Position numbers and translations under genes: made by a program. From positions 1,304,001 through 1,368,000 of the forward strand of contig JAQPZY010001596.1 in the NCBI GenBank assembly GCA_029931535.1: DNA of 64,000 nt. The letters are read 5' to 3'. Positions 45,530 through 58,629 of this stretch are shown piece by piece (position 1 is the first letter of the stretch; every line of letters begins with the position of its first letter). The stretch comes from Margaritifera margaritifera. Taxonomy: Eukaryota > Mollusca > Bivalvia > Unionida > Margaritiferidae. The notes under the pieces are model-generated. The model saw only the letters and a list, made by a program, of their open reading frames with translations. It searched no databases and was not told where the DNA came from.

Positions 45530-47750
45530 TTGTATATGGTTTATTTTATATAGCGCTAGAAACCAGTTTTATGCAAAAATAACACAACTTGACCACATTG
45601 CGTTTCTCGCTCCATATTACAAGTCCAAAATTCGTTGTTCCACACGCAACAAAAATATTTTCATTCAGAAGTTAATGCTTCTTTTGAAACATGGGGGCTA
45701 AAAAAAATAAGATAGAAGCTCAACACCTTCATGAATGGCCATGGTCAACAAGCATAGCGGCTAATGTCAAAGTAAAAATGTCACTCCTCGGCTGGTGCTT
45801 GATGATAGATTCACAAAGAAAGTAACCTTTTTCATAAAAATCACTTCGTTTATGGCGTGAACAGCCACTGAAAGAGAGCAACCTTCAATACCATGTAGAC
45901 AAATTAGGTTCATTTAAAAATTATCATACTCTGAAATAATCAGTCTTTTTTCTAAGCCTACAGATAAAGGCATTTGTATCCTGCTTTCAATAATTTCTTT
46001 AAAGAAGGTTTTGGAAACTGTGTAGTCATTAAAGGTAAAATATGACAAATTAATAACTAGTACAAGAAGTTCTGTTATGAAATATCATTTATTGAGAAAA
46101 CACACTGAAGTTGCCGCTTATGCCCAGGGGCAGGGTTGACATGCTACTTGTTTATCTAACGCTGTTTCATTCACGTCTTTTCTAGCGCTTGCATTACAGG
46201 ATGTTATGCCAGCTGAATTGGCTTCATTAAACAGAAACCCTGGGTGTTTTCATAACAATATTCCCACGACATACTTGTATTCTGATTTAAGTAATTTAAC
46301 TTCTACTCTATGTGCTACTGGGAGTGCGGGTGTGATAGGATTTAGCGTTAACAAAATTACACTTGTGATTTTTAGAAAATAAAATATTAATCATTTTTAT
46401 GTGACTCGGAACCATTGCAGCTTGTTACATTTAAATGCTTGTTCCCTAATATCGGGAAAATAACAATACTATATATAGTTTGCTTTATATACCGCTAGAA
46501 CCCAGTTTTACGTGATAATATAAACACTTAACAGCTATGTGTTTCTGAGACTTTCTCTGTCTAAATTCGCTCTTCACAAACTAACATATTAGTTTTGAAG
46601 CATTTGAATTTCTGATAACAAGAAACGTTTTTATTGAACAGTGTATATTTTGAAGCATAGAAGCGTGACACTGAGCAGTAGCTGCTAGGAATTGTCCTAA
46701 TTTAAGACTTCTACTATATTTGCTTATTACACAACGGAGTGGGGAGGGGGGTTGTAGGCTGGGAGAGAAAGATAGACGGAGGGGATGGGATATAGCTTGA
46801 AACAACTACACTTGTTCTGATTTTTACATAGTTTAGATGTGAATCAAGGCCAGTACACTCCCCCCCCCCTAAATTTAAGTTAAATGGTAGATCTCTAAAT
46901 GGGAAAATAAAAATAATTATATTTAGTTTTTCATATAATGCTAGAGACCTGTTTTACACGATAATATGAGAACTTAACATCAAAAATGCATTTCGCAGTC
47001 CAAATTTGTTTTTCACAAACTAACATCTTTTTAGTTTTAAGGTGTGTGGTTTTGTGATATTTTCATTCAACAGTTATTGTACTGTACATTTTAAAACATA
47101 GAAGCGTGACATTGAACATTAGCTGATGACATGTAGAAACTGTCATGACGGACTGTTGTTGACTCGAGGCAGGAAGCTACAGCAACAGGCATAGCAGCTG
47201 GCTTCAAAGTAAGAATGATACTCCTCAGCCAGTTCCTGGTGATGCAATGTAGATTCGTGAAAAAAGTGTGGACAGGAAAAAACTTTTTTTCTCATTGAAC
47301 TCGCCTGTTTATAACATAAATGGCCACTGATAGAGCGCAACAGTCAATACAGTGTACACAATTCTGTGCATTTAAAAAATTGCTGTACTGTCTCATAAAC
47401 AATGTTATTTTCAAAGTTTAAGGATAACAGTACAGAAGAACCTTTCCATAGTATAGCTCGTGTATCTTTTTTATTTTAAAATACTTTGGCAAGAATTATG
47501 ACATGCATGTCATAATGTGCCAGTGTTCATGATCGTACATTTTCGATACAAATATTACGGCGTTTGTTTGTAATCTCTTTTCGAGTTCTATATGTAGTAC
47601 TGCTTTCAATGATTTCTTCATGGTGGGTCTTGGAAATGATATGGAAATTAAAGTGAAACTGACAAATTAATAACCAGTACACAACACACTTTTATGAAAT
47701 ATCATTTATTGAGAAAGAACCTCGAAGTTACCACTTGATGCAGTGTCGGT
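45530..47750 (+). repeat. Diverged duplicated segments (two to three copies)
   Basis: Several blocks recur in the same order. 'tttatata.cgctagaa.cc' with 'cagttttac' occurs at 45548, 46484 and (diverged) 46935; 'cacaaactaacat' through 'catagaagcgtgaca' occurs at 46575-46672 and 46997-47112; 'tcctcggctggtgcttgatg' at 45786 matches 'tcctcagccagttcctggtg' at 47222; 'ttatgaaatatcatttattg' occurs at 46075 and 47691. It is an old direct duplication of roughly 1.4-1.6 kb plus a partial extra copy; non-coding as far as I can see. Confidence 0.75.
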
Positions 47751-47983
47751 CTCCTCATCTGTATATGCTAACAGGTACATATACATGTATTAAATCGGCA
47801 GGGATGTAGCTAAGCAATTATTTCTGATGTATGCTTTGTCATGGACAGGGGTGGAAAGATATCCAAGAAATATAAAACCTCGTATGTTTTCTACGTTATG
47901 CACTTTCGTCAATATGTATCCTTAGGACTGATAAATACACAGAAAATGTTACCACAGTACAGGTAAAGGTAATAAATTGATAC

Positions 47984-48102
47984 CTGCCATGTTCAGGTTT
48001 ACGGTGTCGGAGTTTCTCCCATCTGTTTGTTTAGTGTCGACTCGCAGAGCGAATACAATAGAATCAGCAAGGGATGCCATAAAACCCACTGACTCACGAC
48101 GA
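47984..48102 (-). CDS. Possible short exon, unrecognised
   Basis: On the minus strand a TTTTATTGCAG acceptor (AG just above 48102) and a CAG|GTATCA donor (at 47984/47983) bound an open frame containing MASLADSIVFALRVDTKQTD and GRNSDTVNLNMA. Local GC and codon look are higher than the surroundings. No domain, no neighbouring exon found; it could equally be chance. Confidence 0.2.
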
Positions 48103-48127
48103 CTGCAATAAAATTCGTCACACACTT

Positions 48128-48186
48128 CCACTAGACTGAGTGGATTTTCACTAAATTAGTGTGAAAATCCACCAGACTGAGTGGAC
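48128..48186. repeat. Perfect 12-bp-stem hairpin within a short direct repeat
   Basis: GTGGATTTTCAC (48140-48151) and GTGAAAATCCAC (48161-48172) form a stem around a 9-base loop. CCAC(T/C)AGACTGAGTGGA flanks it directly on both sides (48128 and 48170). Confidence 0.8.
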
Positions 48187-48521
48187 TTAAACTACTCATA
48201 GTGGGCACTTAATCCCCTGCCCATTTCTCCACGCCCACTCAATTGCGCGGTGAATCATGAAAACACGATGCGTGTACTGTAGATTATATTTCCATCTACA
48301 GAATCTTGTTAAGAATTGGTTTTTTCATTTGCCTAAATAGAACAGTCATATAGTCATATCTCATTAATATTATTGACTTAATAGCTTATTTAATGGAAGA
48401 ATTTAAACAATAAAGGGACAAATTTTGATCAGTCAGCTACATATTTTACATTTAAGTCGAGTTGCTAGGCAAATTCTATATTTTGATGTTATCAAAAGGC
48501 AATTTTCATATCATGCCCCTT

Positions 48522-49405
48522 ATCAATCCAAGGGTTTATGTGAGTTGATAGTTGATGAGGAGCGTATCAGTCCACGGGTTTATACGAGATGACAGTTAAT
48601 GAGGAGTGTATCAGTCCATGGGTTTATATGAGATGATAGTTAATGAGGAGTGTATCAGTCCATGGGTTTATATGAGATGACAGTTAATGAGGAGTGTATC
48701 AGTCCATGGGTTTATATGAGATGACAGTTGATAGGGAGGGTATCAGTCCAAGGGTTTATATGAGATGACAGTTGATAGGGAGGGTATCAGTCCAAGGGTT
48801 TATATGAGATGACAGTTGATAGGGAGGGTATCAGTCCATGGGTTTATATGAGATGACAGTTGATAGGGAGGGTATCAGTCCAAGGGTTTATATGAGATGA
48901 CAGTTGATAGGGAGGGTATCAGTCCAAGGGTTTATATGAGATGACAGTTGATAGGGAGGGTATCAGTCCAAGGGTTTATATGAGATGACAGTTGATAGGG
49001 AGTGTATCAGTCCATGGGTTTATATGAGATGACAGTTGATAGGGAGGGTATCAGTCCAAGGGTTTATATGAGATGACAGTTGATAGGGAGGGTATCAGTC
49101 TATGGGTTTATATGAGATGACAGTTGATAGGGAGGGTATCAGTCTATGGGTTTATATGAGATGACAGTTGATAGGGAGGGTATCAGTCCAAGGGTTTATA
49201 TGAGATGACAGTTGATAGGGAGGGTATCAGTCCAAGGGTTTATATGAGATGACAGTTGATAGGGAGGGTATCAGTCCAAGGGTTTATATGAGATGACAGT
49301 TGATAGGGAGGGTATCAGTCCAAGGATTTATATGAGATGACAGTTAATGAGGAGGGTATCAGTCCAAGGATTTACACGAGTCAACAGCTGATAGGGATGG
49401 TATCC
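48522..49405 (+). repeat. 44-bp minisatellite, about 20 copies
   Basis: The unit reads 'gtatcagtccaagggtttat' then 'atgagatgacagttgatagg' then 'gagg'. Inner copies are nearly identical; edge copies differ ('ttaatgagg', 'cacgggtttatacgag'). The 44-bp period is not a multiple of three and no frame stays open, so it is non-coding. Confidence 0.97.
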
Positions 49406-49409
49406 TTTG

Positions 49410-51415
49410 AAAATTGTTATATTAAATATTTTTCAATCACATGCTCAAACCGGAATAAAGAAAAAGAAACCAAAAAATAAAGTTTGTTTTCCTTTAGTAG
49501 TCTAAATAAACTGGTGTTTTCAGACTTGTTTAGCCTATGCTTGTCACTCCCATGTTAGGTTGGCTGATAATTTCAGGTTAACATGCTTTACAATGGTTTG
49601 GTAATGTCGGCTTTTTAAATGTCTTGTGGGTATATGAATATTTAATTTATAAAAAAAAAAAGGAATTTTGATCTGCACCTCGACATATTTGAACAAATTA
49701 GCAATCCAAATGATGATGATGATTGTGATGATGTACTGTTGTACATGTAATATAAAAAACTAGATATAATTGTAATTTCTTTCTTCAGGAATGGTGCTAA
49801 TTTTAAATTCAATTTAACTTTTTTAATTAAGGTGGAGGTCTGAAAAATGTGTACACTGCTGGTGGACATTAGGTCTGTCAGAAGCAGTTGTTGTCATTCC
49901 AGCATAGCATTACACCCCCACCACCCTTTCCTCCTACCTCCACTATCTTACCTCGAAAAGTTTAATGTATTTCCACATTTTGTCTTATATTCAAGTTTTG
50001 ATGTCATTATATAGCTACGGAATTACCAAGATGCTTACAGTCTTTCCAATATTTTATTTAATGCAGTCAATAATGCAGATATTAATTGGGGAAAACACTT
50101 TAAAAGACTTCTTTCCCAGCATGATGGTCATTCATGTTTATACAATAATGCTAATCCGCCATCAGATATTGGCAGTGCAGGTAAAAATAGGAATATCTTG
50201 AAATGGCTATTTCTTAAAAGCTGGTCAACAGAAGTTGACCAGATTTCACAGGAAACGTAATAGCATGTTTCAAGTTTGCACAAATTATGCTAATTCACCC
50301 ATTCAATATGACTGCCATTACTAAATATAATAAAAGCCTTTAAATGTCAAAAAAACATTGTACTTGCCTAATTTTCTTAGCCAGTTGCCTTTAATTTGGC
50401 TTTAAGGAGGTTGATGTTGACTAGATGAGTGATTTAAGTCCCATTTGGGCCTGTTGTCACTTTTAGCTCTACAGGTCATAGACCAGATCATGATATCAGG
50501 TTCATGTTCAAAGACCATGACAAAGAAATTTTATTTTACTTTAAGGTATTTTGTGAACATGTTAATTTAAATATAAGAAAATAATTTTGGTAACAAATTT
50601 GGCATATTGAAGTTTATCAAGAATATCGGAGATGGATTTAAGACTTTGTACTTAAAAAAAAAAAGCAGACTTACCTTGGATTCCTGGACATTCTTTTTGG
50701 CCAGTGGAGCATCAGTCCCTTCAAGGGACTCTTGTTAAAGAAATTTCGGATTTGTTCTTTAGAACTACATGTTGGTGTCCAACAGTGTTTTTTTTTTTAT
50801 TGTTGCAATTATTGTTACTCTTCCTCCCCTGATATTATTATTATTAGTAGTAGTATTTTTTCCTCTTAAGGTATGTGCCATGAGTTTGTAACAGTATTTA
50901 GTATTACAGACAGAGTAATATCAACTGTTACCAGCACATACCCAGATCTCATATTGTAGTTACAATCAAGTGTCAAATCAGCATCCATGCTACTAGTATG
51001 ACCATTCAATTACATTATTTATCATTGCTAAATGTGTAATCAGATCAAAGTGAAGTGTGCACTTGTATTCCAGACTGCATGTATAATATTAAACACTGTA
51101 AAATACACATGTAGATTAGACTTTATAAGAGTGAATTCTTGTCATATTGTTTATTTTCTTGTTTTCAGTGTAGGTTATTGACTACTTATTGTGCCCCCCC
51201 CCCCCCCCCCAACAATAACAAATCTATGTTCATCGTATTTGTAAACAGTATTTGTACATTCATTTTTCATGAAACACCATCTACCTTGTAGATACTTAAT
51301 TGTTTTGATACCCCAATTTTGTAAAGTTTTTGCATTTTTTAAAATATGTTACTTTTTAAATAAGTGTTTTTATTGAGCAGTATCTATAAATATTAATCAT
51401 TACCAGTAACCAGTA
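49410..51415. other. Intergenic DNA with one dispersed repeat tail
   Basis: At 50660-50745 the terminal motif of the 144-bp array family recurs without an array ('ttggattcctggacattctt', 'ccagtggagcatcagtccct'). Homopolymers near 50650 (A), 50790 (T) and 51196 (C). No gene recognised. Confidence 0.6.
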
Positions 51416-51419
51416 ACTC

Positions 51420-52370
51420 AAGACACATTGGTTTAGAATATGCATGTACATGCATGTTGGGGCTTATTTATTTATATGTGACCTAAATGCAGGCCAAGAT
51501 GTGTAACCTCAATTTTCACTTTTTGCACATGTACAGAATCTTTCATGTAGACATTTGCAATATGTTCATAAACACTCTGAGATCAATTACAAAACTTGTT
51601 TTACAATGAAATCTGAATTCTTGAATGTAACTTTCCATGACATATTAATTCAATTGTTGTGTACATAGTATTCATTTTCTTTTTTCATATTCTTGTTTTC
51701 TGAATTCTTGAATGTAACTTTCTACGAAATATTAATTCAGTTGAGTATAGTATTCATTTTCTTTACTCTAGCAATCGTGTGTGTCTTCATGCTTCAGAAA
51801 ACTCAAATTTTACCTTTCTATGAAGGTATAAATTATTAAAAGAGTCATACCCTATGTAAATAAATTTATTATTATTATTATTATAAACACAAGACACTTT
51901 GGTTGTGGAGTATACATGCATGGTGGGGTTTATATTTTTATGTAACATGAATGTAGACCTAGAACTGTGATGTTTATATTCATGTTTTACAGACGAAGAT
52001 ATATTATTGATGCAGGAAATTTCATAAAGTCAATAATATCCTGAGTTTCATTTCAAAATTTGTTTTACATAGAAATTTGAATCTTGAATCTCCATTTCTC
52101 ACATATTAGTTGTTGTGTACATAGTAACCATTTTTTCCTATGTATGTATACACCTGTACACAGATAAACAATATTATTTGTATCTTTGAATCAGAAATCT
52201 TTAATTTTACCTTGCTAGGAAAGTATAAAGTTTTAAAATGAGTTGAAGGAAATTCAGTCTCATTATTATTAGTGGTGTGGGTTGTCATAATAGCAGTAAT
52301 AAGTTTGCTGGGAATTGTCTGCATCTTGGATGGAAACACTTGTATAAACAAGAAATATGTACACATCTTT
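51420..52370. repeat. ~470-bp diverged direct duplication of a dispersed repeat
   Basis: 51420-51840 and 51890-52350 share ordered blocks: 'aagacac.ttggtt', 'atgcatg', 'aacttgttttaca' / 'aatttgttttaca', 'ttgttgtgtacatagta', 'ttttacctt' and 'ggtataaa' / 'gtataaag'. The reverse complement of the right part also matches 10642-10860. Confidence 0.7.
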
Positions 52371-52820
52371 TCAATATCTTGTGCATAATTTTGTTGTTTA
52401 GGTCACATATTGTCATGATTTTGTTATCAATTTCTTTTTTTTTTTCTTCAGCCCTTTATATACATGTATGTCAGTTTTTTAGGTGAGAGGGGAGTTGAAA
52501 ATTAAACATGTGAATATATGCCTTGCAATAGAATGATATGAACTTATTTACTTGTATGGTAATTTTAATTTTTTATTTGAAAATGTATACAAATGTACAA
52601 AGGTATACAGTGGAACCTCTGAATATAACACAGTTTTCTCTCTTTATGATGTTGTTCACTGGAAAGGTGGCCAGCACTATCAGTGAGGTTACCTTATACT
52701 GAGGTGTATTTAAGCAATTTTTTGCCATCATTTTCAATTAAAAATGAACACATTAACATTTGTCTCATTAATCAGAACCTGTATATGGTTTCAAACTTTT
52801 TTAACGTGTTCAATGTGTAG

Positions 52821-52948
52821 AAGAAGAAAATATCATTGTCAGACTGGAAGAAAAATGGAAACTTGATGGTAACATACGGTATGATGGAAGAACAATAAAA
52901 TATGATGATGACAAGTTGAAAAAAGAAAAGGTTCTGCAAAAATGTTAA
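52821..52948 (+). CDS. Possible terminal exon, unrecognised protein
   Basis: After an acceptor-like TTCAATGTGTAG the frame (entered in phase 1) encodes EENIIVRLEEKWKLDGNIRY, DGRTIKYDDDKLKKEKVLQK and C, then TAA at 52946. The charged, low-complexity-free composition looks like real coding sequence rather than chance. I do not recognise the family. The upstream exon is not identified; the NACHT gene ends 9 kb earlier. Confidence 0.35.
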
Positions 52949-53526
52949 CAAAGTAATGGTGAGAATATTTACTTGGGAATGTTTAATTCAATATTTTATC
53001 CTTTTAATTATAGATTATATGTCGAGCACAATGTATGTGCAGGACACGGTCTTGATTCACCAATACAATATTTCTTATTTAAGCATTATTCTGTTTAGTA
53101 GTTTACTATTCAGAATCAGTCTTAGATAAGGAAAATGTTAAGTTTGTATATTTAAAATTCATGCTAACCATTAATTAAGCAAAATTAGACACAAAGAAAT
53201 CCTAATATATAAGACCTATTTCAAGTATACATTAAAACTATAGAACTAGATCTTCTGTACTTGATACTGGGAGTATTGTTACAATAGCAATTTTGTATTT
53301 TTTGTAGATTATTGGTACCGATCTAGGCTATACTCCTCTATGATTTTTTCCCTATTGAGGAGTTTGCATACGTGTGTGCATGATAGTCTAAACGATTTTG
53401 CACTATCCTTTTGCATGGGTGTTTCGCAGGTTCGCACTTGGGGTGGAAGGCTTTGACCCAGATCAGTAACTAACACAGACACAGTCTATATTAGACGATG
53501 TAATTGATACAAGATTTTGCTTTTCA

Positions 53527-53675
53527 GATAATACACAATGTAATATCACATAACAGTATTCCACACAATGTAATGTCACATAACGGCATTACACACAATG
53601 TAATATCACATAATGGCATTACACACAATGTAATATCACATAATGGCATTACACACAATGTAATATCACGACAGC
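53527..53675 (+). repeat. ~30-bp tandem repeat, about 5 copies
   Basis: The unit is 'acacaatgtaatatcacata' followed by 'atggcatt', with small changes between copies. Confidence 0.93.
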
Positions 53676-54099
53676 ATTTCACAAGAAATAAACATAATTG
53701 TCAAGGCATCCATGAAATACATCTCAGAAAATATTAGCAGTTTGGCGGGATGCAATCATCCATTAAATGTCTAATTAATCACATGATATAGGTATTTATA
53801 ACATTTAATAACCTTGTATATTTTGTCATGTGATAAATGTAATCTGATAATCATTTTCAGTTCATAGGAATTGTTATAAAGAAAAGAGAACTTAAATTTA
53901 TGCTTACCAAGACTTGCAAAACTGAAATTTGACCCATTTGTAGTTTTATTTATCACATGCTTACCTTTATTAGCATCATATCATAAAAATTGTTTGCCAC
54001 ATTGTGACATGACACTTAATAATGTCACATTACAACATCATTGAGTAATGAAGAGTCCTGAATGTTATGTGATAAGTAGAGGAAAATCTTATGCTTGTG

Positions 54100-54310
54100 T
54101 TCTTGAAGAATATATACAATATGCATTAACTGCATGCATGTACAGTGGCTTAGGTGGCATTTAACATGATTAAATAATACAACATGCATTAACTGCATGT
54201 ACAGTGGCTTTGGTGGGATTTAACATGATTCAGTAATACAATATGCAATAACTGCATGTACAGTGGCTTAGTTAGCATTTAACATGATTCAATTGTATAA
54301 TACGCATTAA
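54100..54310 (+). repeat. ~70-bp tandem repeat, 3 copies
   Basis: The unit is 'atgcattaactgcatg' then 'tacagtggctt' then 'catttaacatgatt'. A single diverged copy lies at about 55625-55675. Confidence 0.9.
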
Positions 54311-54319
54311 CATATCTGC

Positions 54320-56100
54320 CATATTCCCATATTATTACTGGAAATCTAAATTTGATACAAAAAAATAATGTATCTGTGTTCTTTGAAGCATTTAATATAC
54401 TTAAAAACCAAAAATAGTTGGTAGACTTAGAATTGTCCAATATCATCACCACACACATGTGCCCACTGTCACATAAACACAACCACACAGACATTAAATT
54501 TAAAACAATACATACCAAGTTTCTGTCTTTAAAATCAATTGTACAGTGGAATATTTTCTTAATTAAATGCAGTCGTTGCTGCTGTCAATAGTTTAGTAGT
54601 TGGTGGGGTTGAAGGTAATACAAATGGCATTCATGTTCATCTTGGCACTCATTTGAGACTGGATGATACTGTTGTTCAAACTTCCTCGAAGATCTTGTTG
54701 AATTTTTCTCAGCATAGAAGATGATCTTTCTGCATCTGCATTGCTGTGAGGGAGTGGCAAACATGCTGGGTGGGGTTGCTATGTCAATGGATGACATACA
54801 CTCCAGAATGACAATTGTCATTATGGTGTTTGCAGTGTGTGCAACAAATAAAATACTTCCCCTTCTGCTGCATTTCACAAAGTCATACTCTGTCAAGGAG
54901 TTCTGAAATTTAGTTTTGCTGGACTTTGCTTATTTTGCAGATGGCTCATCTTTTCCTAAATCACATCTGCAATTTGACATTTTGCTGTAAAAAAATGAAC
55001 CACACTTGTACACTATTCCAACTACCAAAATAATAGTGTTTTGCATTTTATATATGGAGTAAAATCTTATTTCAAAGAAACGTTGCCGCTGATCACAAAC
55101 TTGCCAAAAAAATTGTATTAATGATGTCTTAAACATTCTCATTCAAAGCAGTGATGTGTAATAACTTTTGTTCTTCAACATACATCTCTAATGATTGTAC
55201 CTAACTCGAACAAATTGGGTTAATCCATTTTGAGTACTTTACCTATGCAAATTAGCCTAATGGGAGCTCCCACAGCAGTGTTCAAAGGACTTGACATGGC
55301 ATCATCCCAGCTATTCTCAGTCAATTAAGTAATTTATCAAATGGTGGTTGTTTACCTCTGACCACCTAGCCTTTTAATTGACTTAATGATAATCAGCTGT
55401 ATAAACTGACCCGAGGATAGTTTTACATGGGCTCTAAGCAGGACTCTTTACTATTATACAGACTAAATGCTTTGGTCATGTATAGTGGTGACAAAAAAAA
55501 TCGGGAGAGGGTCTTCTTTTTTTTTTTTAAATTATTGAAAATCGTGCTTTTTGAAATACGACTGTTGGGGATTTTGGAGTAAAAAATCATGTTTTTCACG
55601 TGACACGTCGTGTTATGGTAGGTATACATTAATTGACTGCATGTACAGTAGCTAGTAGCATTTAATATAATTCATTCTGTCTCATTAATTTCATATAAAA
55701 AAACACAAGTGTAAGATCCTCTAATATACAATTTACAATCAAATTAGACTCTTTTTTTTATAGCCTCTAAAGGTATGAATACAATGAAGTCTTGCTGTTT
55801 CTTTTTTGTTGAACATTTGCTGTTCATATGCATTTTGAAAACATTACTTTGATCAAACAAAATTACAAAGTGCATGTATTGTGTGTCTTGTACTTCCATG
55901 GTTAACTTTATGTAAATATTAAACATGTCTTTGTATAAAATTTAATTTTGATAAATTTCATCTTTTTTAGTAGTACTGTATATGCTGTGGATAATTCACC
56001 ATAGATTGTAAAATGCATTTTGATTATTAAATTATTTCAGAGCTTTAATATTGTCTTTTTTATTAAACATCATTCATAACCAATTCGGTTAAACTGAACT
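54320..56100. other. Intergenic DNA, no gene recognised
   Basis: A 103-codon minus-strand frame (54585-54896) has no domain or splice context and I do not call it. Otherwise AT-rich sequence. Confidence 0.45.
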
Positions 56101-56109
56101 GTTTGGGTT

Positions 56110-56790
56110 TTCTTGTATGTATGTTTGCTTGTATGTATGTAAACTTCATATCCACTTGTCTATAATCTGTCAATCCATCTATCTCTCTGGCTATCTATCA
56201 GTTTATTTATCTATCTGTATCTCTATCTATCAGTCTGTCTATCTATCTGTATGTCTTTCTATCAATCTATCTATCAATCTATCTGTCTATCAATCTGTAT
56301 GTCTGTCAATCTATCTGTATGTCTATCTATCAATATGTCTATCTGTATGTCTCTATCAGTCTGTCAATCTATCTATCTGTCAGTCTATCAATCTGTCTGT
56401 CTTTATAATCTTCCTTTTGACAATGGTGCAAGCATTTATAGAAAATATTCAATAACTACGTATGTTAACTTGCTATCCACTTGTCCATAATCTATCTGTC
56501 TGTCGGTCAATCTTTGAAATCCTGTCATTGACAATAGTGCAGCAATTATAGAAAACATTCAATAACTACATATGTTAACTTCCTATCCATTTGTCCATAA
56601 TCTATCTTTCTCTCAATCTTTGAAATCTTGTCATTGACGATAGTGCAAACAATTATAGAAAATGTTCAATAGCTATGTATATTAACTTCCTATCCATTGG
56701 TCCATAATCTATCTATCTCTCAATCTCTGAAATCTTGTCATTGACAATAGTGCAAGTAATTATAGAAAACAGTCCATAAGAAAATATGTA
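56110..56790. repeat. TCTA/TCTG microsatellite followed by a ~110-bp tandem repeat
   Basis: 56155-56405 is a long imperfect tetranucleotide array. 56410-56790 contains three to four units with 'ttgacaatagtgcaa', 'aattatagaaaacattcaat', 'cctatccatttgtccataat' and a short TCTATCT run closing each unit. The microsatellite is therefore part of the larger repeat. Confidence 0.9.
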
Positions 56791-57196
56791 TAATGTGGAT
56801 TATGACATGTATGATAGACAGAAGTCATTAAATTGTCTGTTTTTCCTTCCACCCTATTTACTTGGTCAAATTTTGAATGGAGGCTTTTGGTTCTTCAGCT
56901 TTGTTGGATACAAGAAACTGATATTGTGAAGATCCTAAATGGATTAAAAAGGCTGTGACTCTGTCAAAAATGAATTTGGTAAAACAAAACATGGTATGTG
57001 TTTATGTGTAAAGGCTGTTCATCTAAAAACTGGCATTGAATAATGTCAAAGGGTTGATGAGGTATACTGGGTAGAAACAAGTGTGAATCTACAGACAGAT
57101 GGTAAAGGTGAATACAGTGGAGCTCCTGTATCTCAATACTGCATCCTAATTAGTTATAATTTATATAGCCAAGTATGTAAAATTATTCCATTTCAG

Positions 57197-57294
57197 GTAG
57201 AATGTTACAAGAAATGTAAGATAAACCATAATCATGAAGATTGTACTTTTAAAGAAAGCATTGCCACCATAAACAGAAGGAATATCATTCTTCA
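57197..57294 (+). CDS. Possible internal exon with Cys/His cluster, unrecognised
   Basis: Bounded by a good acceptor TATTCCATTTCAG (57184-57196) and a donor CTTCA|GTAAGC at 57294/57295. The phase-0 frame encodes VECYKKCKINHNHEDCTFKE, SIATINRRNIIL. The C-x3-C-x3-H-x-H-x2-C pattern could be half of a zinc finger, but I cannot name it. No neighbouring exon was found. Confidence 0.3.
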
Positions 57295-57309
57295 GTAAGC
57301 ACTGTGGCT

Positions 57310-58255
57310 TTGTAGTGTATGTAATCCTTACTTGGTGCTTGATTGTTTTCTATACTATTACTGGGTCTGTTACTCTCTTCTGTAGACCTGACTTGGTCCT
57401 TGAGTGTTTTCTATACTCTTACTAAGTCTATTGTTCTCTTCTGTAGTCCTGACTTGGTCCTTTAGTGTTTTCTATACTCATACAGAGTCTGTTGCACTCT
57501 TCTGTAGTCCTGACTTGGTCCTTGAGTGTTTTCTATACTCTTACTAGGTCTATTGCTCTCTTCTTTAGTCCTAACTTGGTGCTTGAATGTTTTCTATACT
57601 ATTACTAGGTCTATTGCTCTCTTCTGTAGACGTGCTTGAGTGTTTTCTATACTCTTATTGGGTCTATTGCTCTCTTCTATAGTCATAACTTGGTGCTTGA
57701 GTGATTTCAATACTATTACTAGGTCTATTGCCCTCTTATGTAGTCCTGGTCTGGTGCTTAAGTGTTTTCTATACTCTTACTGGGACTGTCTTCCGTAGAC
57801 CTGACTTGGTGCTTGAGTGTTTTCTATACTCTTACTCGGACTGTCTTCTGTAGACCTGACTTGGTGCTTGAGTGTTTTCTATACTCATTTTGGGTCTTTT
57901 GCTCTCTTCTATAGTCATAACTTGGTGCTTGAGTGATTTTAATACTATTACTAGGTCTATTGCCCTCTTATGTAGTCCTGGTCTGGTGCTTGAGTGTTTT
58001 CTATACTCTTACTGGGACTGTCTTCTGTAGACCTGACTTGGTGCTTGAGTGTTTTCTATACTCTTACTTGGACTGTCTTCTGTAGACCTGACTTGGTGCT
58101 TGAGTGTTTTCTGTACTATTACTAGGTCTTATTGCCCTCTTACGTAGTCCTAGCCTGGTGATTGAGTGTTCTCTATTCTCTTACTTGGTCTATTGCTCTC
58201 TTCTGTAGTCCTGACTTGGTGCATGAGTGTTTTCTATACTATTACTGGGTCTAAT
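57310..58255 (+). repeat. ~60-bp minisatellite, about 16 copies
   Basis: The unit is 'cttggtgcttgagtgttttc' then 'tatactcttactgggtctat' then 'tgctctcttctgtagtcctg'. Shortened units lack the 'ctattgctc' part (for example near 57790, 57840, 58020 and 58075). Confidence 0.95.
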
Positions 58256-58629
58256 CAAATCTTGCACTTCTGAAGAGGAATCCTTGCTGTAGTTTCTTTC
58301 TCAATGAAATTGTTGCACTTCATCTACTGCCATAGCTGCCATTCCTCAGCAGTGAAATGTCAAAGATAAACAACACAGTGTCCTGTGTTGGGTATATTTA
58401 ATCTATAATGTGTGTTTAAATCTTGACCATTAAGGTAAGTAGTACTTTAGATTTTTGTCACTAATAAAGAGACTGTTTATTAGCATTTGAGTTAAAGGCC
58501 AGTCGTGTTGACAGTTAGACTGGTTTTTGTCCCATTTTATTGCTTCACATCTTGTTCATATAGGTCAAGTAAAATGTGTATAAATAGGGATTTGGTAAAC
58601 AAATAATTCATTCCTGTTTTGGATCAGTC

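Noticed and set aside
54585..54896. 103-codon minus-strand frame
   Set aside because: No domain, no splice or start context, composition like random AT-rich DNA.
56117..56490. Ser/Leu/Tyr-repeat frames
   Set aside because: Products of the TCTA/TCTG microsatellite.
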